Assembly: GCA_003641695.1 (NCBI GenBank)
Contig: QNBL01000059.1
Span: 1 to 10,806, forward strand
Length of the DNA stretch: 10,806 bases
Reading direction: 5' to 3'
Source of the DNA: Spirochaetota bacterium
GTDB taxonomy: Bacteria; Spirochaetota; Spirochaetia; B11-G9
The notes under the pieces are model-generated. The model was not told the origin of the DNA. It did no database searches and was given only the letters and a program-made list of their open reading frames with translations. Shown piece after piece: positions 1 through 6,047 of the stretch; the first letter of the stretch is position 1; each line of letters begins with the position of its first letter. A program made the position numbers and the translations under genes.

Positions 1-290
1 AGCTGGGTCTGTCCTGTGATAAAAACGGAGATAGTATAGCAGCGGCAGCCTATTATACCGGTGCTTTGGAAAAGAATCCCGATTTTCCCATGGCCTGGAA
101 CAATCTGGGGGTGCTTGCATTTCTTGATGGAAACTTTTCAAAAGCCTATGATTACTTTAAACGTTCCCTGAGCCTTGATCCGGAGAATCCTGATACCTGG
201 CATAATTTCAGGGATACCTGCAGGGAACTTGGTTTTAACAGTGAGGCTGAGGATGCTGACCGCAAGTACCGGGAGTTTGTCAGAAACTGA
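1..290 (+). CDS. TPR-repeat protein, C-terminal part (5' end outside window)
   Basis: The frame is open from base 3 to the TGA at 288-290 with no stop, so this is the 3' end of a longer gene. The visible 95 or so residues hold the second helix of one tetratricopeptide unit (around AAAYYTGALEKNPDFP), one complete TPR (MAWNNLGVLAFLDG... with the typical W-LG-Y-A-P pattern and ending LDPENP) and a degenerate C-terminal unit (DTWHNFRDTCRELG). TPRs are helical scaffolds for protein-protein contacts, so the specific role cannot be read from this fragment. It ends only 22 bases from the stop of the convergent chemoreceptor gene. An ATG inside the frame at 90 and a TTG at 66 are internal codons, not starts, because the repeat pattern continues upstream of them. 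Confidence 0.85.
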   Translation, partial: LGLSCDKNGDSIAAAAYYTGALEKNPDFPMAWNNLGVLAFLDGNFSKAYDYFKRSLSLDPENPDTWHNFRDTCRELGFNSEAEDADRKYREFVRN

Positions 291-312
291 TTCACCTCCC
301 GGTTTCAGGCTT

Positions 313-2403
313 TTATGTAATAAATTTGCTCGTCTCTATCTTTATGTTGTCGAATTCCTTCGAGAATTCATTGGTGATCTCGGCGGTTCTATGCATCTCC
401 TTGTCTATTTCATCGGCTCCGCTTTTCAAGCTGTTTATACTCCCTGTTATCTCGCCAAAGATATTCTGAATAGCTCTGATCCCGTCATTAAGCAGGGCAA
501 TACCATTGGTAATCTCGGAGGAGTCAGTTTGTACTTCCGATGCCAGATTGTTCAGAGAATTCATTGCGGTGAGGATCTCCTCGGCACCGGTGGAAAGCTC
601 ATCAATACTGGTTATTATTTCGGAAAAAGCGTTGAAGACACCGCTGCTTTCCTGTTCAATTTCGGTGAAGGCTTCGGCTGTCATCCGGGTGTTCTTGTCT
701 GTTTCTGAAACACCAGCCTGAATATCCTTGAGTATTTGTGCGATGTTCCCGGTACTGCCGCTGGTTGTTTCTGCAAGTTTTCTGATTTCATCGGCAACAA
801 CAGAGAACCCCCGTCCGGCATCCCCCGCATGAGCGGCTTCGATGGCGGCATTCATGGCAAGCAGGTTGGTCTGTGCTGCAACTGATGCAATGATGCTGTT
901 CATTTCAGTTATCTCGGACATCTTTTCCATAACGCTGTTGGTAAAGACAGTAATCGTATTCTGAAGAGCTTCGGAACCTTTTTTTGACACCCTGATCAGC
1001 TCCTCAATGGTTGTTCGTTTGTTTTCTGAAACCTTTGCCATATTTGACAGTGAAGAAGTTATCTCGGTAATCGAAGCGGTAGCCTCTTCGGTCATGGCTG
1101 ACTGATCGTTAATACGGTTACCGAAACTCGCAACATTTGCCGAAATCTCTTCGACAGCAGCCATAATGTCCGAAATCTGACTATCAACATTCTCAATTTT
1201 CGTGTTGATCGTAGAGATATTTAATGCAATCTCCGAGACCGCAGCGGTTGTTCCCTTTGTTGCTTTGATCAGGGTTTCGTTAAGTTCATCTCCGTCTGAA
1301 ACGGACTGTTTTATCTCGTTTATGATGGTTTTCAACTTATCTATAAAGTTGTTAAACTCTTTGGAAACGCCCCCAATTTCATCCCTGGTCACTCTCAGGG
1401 TTTTCTTTAAGTTTCCTTCCCCCTCGGCGATATCCGCTATTGCAGACTGTAGATGATCTATTGGTCTCATGGTGAGCTGCATTATGAAGTAGGTAAGAAC
1501 CATCATTATCAGCGTTAGGATGAGTACGGCAACAAGAGAAGATCCTCCGAGATCCATTAGGGAGGGAAGAAAATCAGGGGCATAAGCAAGCAGTACAACG
1601 GAATAATCAGTTCCCCGAATATTTTCAGCTGTAATCATGTAGTGCCCGAGAGGTTGAGCAGAATCTGCCTTGAGTACTCCGGCAACCTTCAGGGGGGATT
1701 CAGGAGATATTTCTGTAAAAAGATCATCAGCGAGTTTCCCGATTGCCTCCTTCTCGGAGGAAAGAAGAATCTTGCCTGATTGATCTACAAGCCACAGCTT
1801 GCTGCTGTCGCTGGGAGTATTCTGCCGGAATTCCGTAACAAAAGTATCGATATCCATTCCGACTCCGGCAATCCCCAAAACCCCATCACTTCCGGGTATC
1901 TGGGCGTTAACCCAGAGCATGGTTTCATCGAGTTTTTCATTGTAATCGAGATTCAGCATGATTCTTTTATCAGCTTTGAGGGCATCAAAAAACCAGGAGT
2001 CATCGGCATTGGAAGCGGAAAGGGTGCCGATAAATGCATCCCCGACGTAAAAGTTTCCGGTGACCCTGTTTGCAGCAAAGGAGGATGCGTATCCTCTGTC
2101 TGTCATAATCCCTTTCAGCTCCTCTAGAGCCATGGACTTGTACTCCTCCATACCGGGTTTATCTTCATTTTTAAACCATCGCTGTAAAACGGGGCTGGAA
2201 GTTAGGGCCAGAGATGTTTCATAGGCCCTGTTTATAGCACTCTCGATTCCTGTTTTGCTTGCCCTGGTGGTTTGCACCAGGCTGTTGGACAGCGAATCTC
2301 TGTAGTATTTCCTGGCATTGAAAATGGTTGTAGATACTGCAAGGAGTGAAACGAGAATAATTGAAACTGATATAACTATTGAGTTTCTGGTTTTTAGTTT
2401 CAT
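313..2403 (-). CDS. Methyl-accepting chemotaxis protein with periplasmic double-Cache sensor
   Basis: This 696-residue transmembrane chemoreceptor would relay ligand binding to CheA/CheW. Residues about 8-30 form the first membrane helix. Residues about 31-280 form a periplasmic Cache-type sensor, with an inner motif around DDSWFFDAL and a GVAG/GMDID-like strand (here GIAGVGMDID). A second membrane helix lies at about 284-308, followed by HAMP (from MRPIDHL to about 360) and a long coiled coil. The signalling tip at about 500-545 contains AAQTNLLAMNAAIEAAHAGD and GRGFSVVADEIRKLAE, the kinase-contact hairpin of MCPs. The C-terminus ends SKFIT, with no CheR/CheB-tethering pentapeptide. The ATG is preceded by AAGGA seven bases upstream (2411-2415) and by a consensus promoter. 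The ligand cannot be named: the R-x-W-Y type amino-acid motif of some dCache domains was not evident. Confidence 0.95.
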   Translation of the reverse strand: MKLKTRNSIVISVSIILVSLLAVSTTIFNARKYYRDSLSNSLVQTTRASKTGIESAINRAYETSLALTSSPVLQRWFKNEDKPGMEEYKSMALEELKGIMTDRGYASSFAANRVTGNFYVGDAFIGTLSASNADDSWFFDALKADKRIMLNLDYNEKLDETMLWVNAQIPGSDGVLGIAGVGMDIDTFVTEFRQNTPSDSSKLWLVDQSGKILLSSEKEAIGKLADDLFTEISPESPLKVAGVLKADSAQPLGHYMITAENIRGTDYSVVLLAYAPDFLPSLMDLGGSSLVAVLILTLIMMVLTYFIMQLTMRPIDHLQSAIADIAEGEGNLKKTLRVTRDEIGGVSKEFNNFIDKLKTIINEIKQSVSDGDELNETLIKATKGTTAAVSEIALNISTINTKIENVDSQISDIMAAVEEISANVASFGNRINDQSAMTEEATASITEITSSLSNMAKVSENKRTTIEELIRVSKKGSEALQNTITVFTNSVMEKMSEITEMNSIIASVAAQTNLLAMNAAIEAAHAGDAGRGFSVVADEIRKLAETTSGSTGNIAQILKDIQAGVSETDKNTRMTAEAFTEIEQESSGVFNAFSEIITSIDELSTGAEEILTAMNSLNNLASEVQTDSSEITNGIALLNDGIRAIQNIFGEITGSINSLKSGADEIDKEMHRTAEITNEFSKEFDNIKIETSKFIT

Positions 2404-2410
2404 CTAGAAT

Positions 2411-2415
2411 TCCTT
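2411..2415 (-). promoter_or_regulatory. Ribosome binding site of the chemoreceptor gene
   Basis: On the minus strand AAGGA lies seven bases before the ATG at 2401-2403. It fixes the start codon directly ahead of the first transmembrane helix. Confidence 0.75.
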
Positions 2416-2421
2416 ATAAAA

Positions 2422-2450
2422 TTGAGATAATAAAGACAACAAATTATACA
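2422..2450 (+). promoter_or_regulatory. Promoter of the leader peptide / cyclodeaminase operon
   Basis: TTGAGA (2422-2427) and TATACA (2445-2450) are 17 bases apart; TACAAT at 2447-2452 is an alternative -10 with a 19-base spacer. The start of transcription would fall near 2457, about 25 bases before the leader ORF. The box overlaps the -10 of the opposite promoter at 2443-2448. It is weaker than that promoter by consensus match. Confidence 0.55.
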
Positions 2451-2470
2451 ATAAATACGTAGCGTGTCAA
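2443..2470 (-). promoter_or_regulatory. Consensus sigma-70 type promoter for the chemoreceptor gene
   Basis: On the minus strand TTGACA (2465-2470) and TATAAT (2443-2448) are separated by 16 bases, and both hexamers match the housekeeping consensus perfectly. Transcription would start near 2436, giving a leader of about 33 bases before the ATG at 2403. The -10 box shares bases with the -10 of the divergent plus-strand promoter, so the two probably compete for polymerase. The match argues for housekeeping rather than flagellar sigma-28 control of this receptor. Confidence 0.8.
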
Positions 2471-2475
2471 AGGGG
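2471..2475 (+). promoter_or_regulatory. Shine-Dalgarno site of the leader ORF
   Basis: AGGGG (preceded by AA) sits six bases before the ATG at 2482. It is the only convincing ribosome site between the promoter and the cyclodeaminase start at 2523, which has no purine-rich site of its own. This suggests ribosomes load here and reach the cyclodeaminase by coupling. Confidence 0.55.
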
Positions 2476-2481
2476 AACAGT

Positions 2482-2526
2482 ATGTCTTTACAGTTTTTTA
2501 TTTTCAGGCTATCAATGACAGCATGA
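2482..2526 (+). CDS. 14-residue leader peptide overlapping the cyclodeaminase start
   Basis: This small open frame reads MSLQFFIFRLSMTA and stops at TGA 2524-2526. The ATG follows an AGGGG ribosome site by six bases, and the stop overlaps the downstream ATG (2523-2525) in an ATGA. That geometry is typical of translational coupling, and the downstream gene lacks its own Shine-Dalgarno sequence. The peptide has no run of a single regulatory amino acid and no clear attenuator stem was found, so classical attenuation is not indicated. It could be a pure coupling device or a nascent-chain sensor. An ORF this short can arise by chance; the combination of ribosome site, position and overlap is what supports it. 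Confidence 0.45.
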   Translation: MSLQFFIFRLSMTA

Positions 2527-3739
2527 AAACAAGAATATTTATTGCGGAAGGGCATCTTGTAGATTCAGGAATCATGTCGGAAATTCTGAACACAATCCTG
2601 GCAGAAGGCGGCGATTATAAAGTCCTTTCCTTTGACATTGGAAAGATAAAAACTGAGAAATCCATAATGAGACTTCAGCTTTTCTGTGAAACAGATGAGC
2701 AGTTTACCCTTATTGCCAACAGACTGATTTCTCTGGGAGCATACGAAGAAGGAGCAGTGGAGGCTGTATTCAGAAAGGCTGTAAAGGATGCCTGTGTTCC
2801 TGAAGATTTTTATTCAACCACCAATCACCGGAGTGAGGTCTTTACCGGAGGTAACTGGGCTCCGGTACATTCCCAGAGGATGGACGGTGTAATTGTCAGG
2901 AATAACGGCAATCTGGTATGTACAAAACTCAGAGAGGTAAAGAAGGATGATGAAGTCCTCTGCGGCAGTGAATCAGTACGGGTTTTCCCCCCTTCTTCGG
3001 TAAAAAGGGATTCCGGATTCGGCTTTATGAATAATGATGTTTCTTCTGAAAGGAGCAGCAGTGTAAACGTATCCCTCATTGCGGAAGAGATGGCAGCAAT
3101 GAAAAACAGGGGAAAGAAAATAACAGTTGTTGCAGGACCGGTAGTTATTCATACAGGGGGAGCCGGGGCTCTTGCCGGCTTGATACGGGGAGGCTGGATT
3201 ACCGGATTCCTTGGCGGGAACGCTGTGGCAGTCCATGATTTGGAGTACTGCTTCTACGGTACGTCCCTTGGCGTTGATCTTTCCTCGGGGAAGCAGGTTG
3301 CCGGCGGCCATTACCACCATATGCGGGCAATCAATAGAGTGAATTATTACGGTTCAATAAAAAAAACTGTCGATGAGGGGGCTTTACAATGCGGAATCAT
3401 GTATGAGATCGTCAAGTCCGGTATTCCGTATTGTCTTGCAGGAAGTATCCGTGATGACGGTCCGCTTCCTGAGACACAGATGGATATGATAAAAGCCCAG
3501 AGTGAGTATGCAGAAATAGTAAAAGAATCAGATCTTATTCTCATGCTCTCAACGATGCTTCATTCTATCGGAACCGGGAACATGACCCCATCCTGGGTAA
3601 AAACAGTCTGCATAGATATAAACCCGGCTGTAGTTACAAAACTTGCTGACCGGGGTACGGGACAGGCTGTGGGGATTGAAGTGATGTGGGTCTTTTCTTA
3701 AGAGCACTTGCTGACAAACTGGGTGTCGAGTACAAATAG
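2523..3739 (+). pseudogene. Archaeal-type ornithine cyclodeaminase (TIGR00300 / LOR-SDH family), apparent one-base frameshift near 3' end
   Basis: This family converts L-ornithine to L-proline plus ammonia with bound NAD in the characterised archaeal members and in the C-terminal domain of cyanobacterial AgrE/ArgZ. Residues about 1-100 match the LOR/SDH N-terminal region (EGHLVDSGIMSEIL...). The dinucleotide-binding part carries GPVVIHTGGAG (205-215) and GGNAVAVHD (231-239), hallmark motifs of the family. The uninterrupted frame stops at TAA 3699-3701 after 392 residues, with an odd tail EVMWVFS. Reading one base back after GAA 3678-3680 gives SDVGLFLRALADKLGVEYK and a TAG at 3737-3739, restoring about 405 residues and overlapping the next start by one base. 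The likely cause is loss of one base, perhaps an A, at about 3680, either a real mutation or a sequencing error. The start is set by the N-terminal match and the ATGA overlap with the leader. It is the stand-alone form, without the arginine dihydrolase domain of ArgZ. Confidence 0.82.
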
Positions 3740-4650
3740 TGAATACCCGTTTAAAAAGTGAACTTTTACTTGGTTTTGCCACAGCTATCTGGGGGGGGAC
3801 CTATGCGATAATAAAAACAGGGCTTAACGACATTTCTCCTGTTCTTTTTGTTGCCATAAGGTTTTTCCTTGCCTTTTTGTTTTTTCTCCCTGCTCTTCTC
3901 CGCTCGGGCAGGGAGCTTTCCACAGCTACGCTCCAGGCCGGGCTTGTTCTTGGTCTGACCATGTTCGGCGGGTATGCGCTGCTGACTGCGGGGCTTGTTC
4001 TTACTTCATCCGGCCGCTCCGGTCTTATAACCTACAGTTTTGCCCTTTTCGTACCCTTCCTTCAGGTCCTGCTATTGCGCAAGAAGGTGAGGACGGTAAA
4101 TCTGCTCGGGCTTTTTATGGTAATCTTTGGAATGTACGTTTTTACCTCTGCCCCTTCAAGCCCGGGTACGGGGTGGAACCGGGGAGATATCCTCACCTTT
4201 CTTGCTGCCATCAGTTATGCCTTTAACATTGTTTATCTTGACAGGTACTCCCGGAGGCATTCTCCGTCTGTGTTAACAGGGCTTCAGTTTGCTGTTATGA
4301 CGGTACTGGCTGTACTTTACGTGCTGTTTTTTGAAGCTCCCTTTATCAATTTTACGTTCAGTTTCTTTTTATCACTGTTCTATCTGTCTGTATTAGGCAG
4401 TGTCATAGCCATTTCCCTTATGAATCGGTATCAGAAGGATACTACTCCGGTCAGGGCAGTTATCATATATGCTCTGGAGCCGGTATTGGCAGTTGTGTCC
4501 GGATGGCTCTTTCTTGGTGAAAAAATCGGAATATACGGAATGATCGGCGGAGCGGTTATAATTGGGGGAGTTCTGTTAAGCGAGGTGCTCGGGATCTATC
4601 TGGATAAAAGAAATACTGGAAATTCCGAAGAAAAGAAGGTACACTTGTAG
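3739..4650 (+). CDS. EamA/DMT-family inner-membrane transporter
   Basis: This 303-residue protein is almost entirely hydrophobic, with about ten membrane helices in two repeated EamA halves (about 8-136 and 149-285). The N-terminal FATAIWGGTYAIIKTGL matches the classic WG-x-x-x-x-x-K opening of this superfamily, and the second half ends with LEPVLAVVSGWLFLGEKI, the usual P-x-x-A-x-x-x-G-E segment. Members export amino acids or other small metabolites; the substrate here is unknown. Lying directly after an ornithine cyclodeaminase makes an amino acid plausible, by inference only. The GTG start at 3739 shares its first G with the TAG of the frame-restored upstream gene, and only a weak GAG lies ahead of it, so translation probably depended on coupling that the frameshift would now interrupt. 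Confidence 0.9.
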   Translation: MNTRLKSELLLGFATAIWGGTYAIIKTGLNDISPVLFVAIRFFLAFLFFLPALLRSGRELSTATLQAGLVLGLTMFGGYALLTAGLVLTSSGRSGLITYSFALFVPFLQVLLLRKKVRTVNLLGLFMVIFGMYVFTSAPSSPGTGWNRGDILTFLAAISYAFNIVYLDRYSRRHSPSVLTGLQFAVMTVLAVLYVLFFEAPFINFTFSFFLSLFYLSVLGSVIAISLMNRYQKDTTPVRAVIIYALEPVLAVVSGWLFLGEKIGIYGMIGGAVIIGGVLLSEVLGIYLDKRNTGNSEEKKVHL

Positions 4651-4660
4651 CCATGCTGGG

Positions 4661-4666
4661 AGGAGG
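4661..4666 (+). promoter_or_regulatory. Strong Shine-Dalgarno site of the CsgG-like/barrel gene
   Basis: AGGAGG lies eight bases before the ATG at 4675. It is a perfect anti-Shine-Dalgarno match and the strongest in the operon, consistent with a higher translation rate for a structural envelope protein. Confidence 0.8.
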
Positions 4667-4674
4667 TATCCATT

Positions 4675-6036
4675 ATGAAGAAGTTTCTGCTTCTCTTTCT
4701 TTTTCTGCCGTCACTGGTATTTTCGGCTGATCCAAGCACTACCATAGGAGCTCTTGTTGATGAACTCGCAGCGGATTTTACCAGCCGGACTGAGCAGCCT
4801 TTGTATTCAAAACAGACTGTATCCATAATCGGGATCCGTAATACAACCAAAGAGATGGAGGACAACTACATCGGTCAGGGAGTTGAGGAACTGGTAAAAA
4901 ATGCCCTTGCCGACAGTCTTGTCTTTAAACTGGTTGACCGAAGGAACCTTGAAGCAGCTATGGATGAGATCAAGCTCTCCCTTACCGGATTAACCGACAA
5001 CACCGGTGCACCGGAGCTGGGGAAACTGGAAGGGGTAAAACTGCTCCTTGACGGAAGTGTAACTGCCGAGGGGAATATGTTTCTGATCAGTCTCAGGCTG
5101 ACGTCGGTGGAGACAACAGCGGTGGTTGCTTCTGTCTCAGCACAGGTTCCGAAGGCTGCACTGACAGCAGAAAGCGGTAAAATTGCCTACGAGTACGTTA
5201 CCGCCAACGGAATTGGTCTTTCTTTCTTTCTGACTCCTTCCCGTTACCTTGTCCTGAACGAGTCCCCCCCTAAAAAGGTTGGTGATGATCAGTACCATAC
5301 CATGGCCGGGGGCGGCAGACTGACATATCGTTTAAGCAGGAGCTGGAAGTTCAGCATCGATATGGACCTGAACTCTAAGGATGTATTTTTTGACCTCCGG
5401 AATATTGGCGCCATGAAGAATCTGTCAGCCTACGATGATGTTTTCACCAGCGGACCAGAAATAACCGGTTTTTGGGAACGTGACGGGAGTTTTACGGACA
5501 TGGAGGGAGCAGCGGCTGTAAAAGCTGAACTGGACACTCGCAGTAACTACTACACCCTCAGCCAGCTGACAACAAATACCAGTTTTTTGTTCTCCTATGT
5601 GTATAATTTCAGCAGGGACTTCAATATCTCCATAGGGATCGGTCCTCATGTAAACTTCCTGAGGTACAAGCAGACCTACGACAACGTGCCTATTTTAATC
5701 AACCAGGGAGTAGCCTTTAAACGGTACGAGATCGATATGGGTTTTTTCGGTCTTGGGGGAACTGCCAACATAAATCTTGAGTACTTTGTTTTGCCCCGGT
5801 TTGCCCTGAATTTGGGGGTGAGCGGATTTTACTCCCATATCTTTACCAGGACAAGCGATAAGCTGAATGCTCACAGTCCCACTTCGGGGGAGTACTACTA
5901 CGGCAGTGATGATTTCTCCATTGAATCCTTCGGTCTTAATCCCTTTATGATGCCCGATGGGAGGTATGTTACCGATGTTGGACTGTATCCGACCAGCTAC
6001 GTAAAAGTTTCTTTAGGTGCATCGATCTATTTCTGA
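4675..6036 (+). CDS. Secreted CsgG/FlgO-like domain fused to a predicted outer-membrane beta-barrel
   Basis: This 453-residue protein has a clear signal peptide (MKKFLLLFLFLPSLVFS, cleaved near residue 17 or 18) and no lipobox cysteine. Residues about 25-165 resemble the CsgG/FlgO-type periplasmic domain: a strand (QTVSIIGIRN), a helix (GQGVEELVKNALADSL), the VDRRNLEAAMDE segment and a GKLEGVKLLLDGSVT strand-turn of the 'll-G-it' type. Residues about 190-453 alternate polar and aromatic residues as amphipathic strands (SFLFSYVYNF, SIGIGPHVNF, NLGVSGFYSHI) and end in VSLGASIYF, a terminal-aromatic signature of Bam-inserted barrels. Function is unknown. The envelope location is inferred from sequence, and the domain match is by eye. 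It lies 24 bases after the transporter and 11 bases before the kinase. Confidence 0.7.
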   Translation: MKKFLLLFLFLPSLVFSADPSTTIGALVDELAADFTSRTEQPLYSKQTVSIIGIRNTTKEMEDNYIGQGVEELVKNALADSLVFKLVDRRNLEAAMDEIKLSLTGLTDNTGAPELGKLEGVKLLLDGSVTAEGNMFLISLRLTSVETTAVVASVSAQVPKAALTAESGKIAYEYVTANGIGLSFFLTPSRYLVLNESPPKKVGDDQYHTMAGGGRLTYRLSRSWKFSIDMDLNSKDVFFDLRNIGAMKNLSAYDDVFTSGPEITGFWERDGSFTDMEGAAAVKAELDTRSNYYTLSQLTTNTSFLFSYVYNFSRDFNISIGIGPHVNFLRYKQTYDNVPILINQGVAFKRYEIDMGFFGLGGTANINLEYFVLPRFALNLGVSGFYSHIFTRTSDKLNAHSPTSGEYYYGSDDFSIESFGLNPFMMPDGRYVTDVGLYPTSYVKVSLGASIYF

Positions 6037-6047
6037 TTGGGGAGTGT

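Noticed and set aside
284..310. Possible bidirectional terminator between the TPR and chemoreceptor genes
   Set aside because: The best pairing is CAGAAAC with GTTTCAG, which has an internal mismatch and a 14-base loop; too weak to call.
175..708. Long plus-strand open frame opposite the chemoreceptor 3' end
   Set aside because: It overlaps the TPR gene in another frame and runs antisense through conserved MCP signalling sequence; no signal peptide, domain or ribosome site supports it.
3675..3701. Programmed -1 frameshift in the cyclodeaminase gene
   Set aside because: No slippery heptamer is present in the short window allowed by the flanking stops, and no family precedent is known to me; a simple indel is the better reading.
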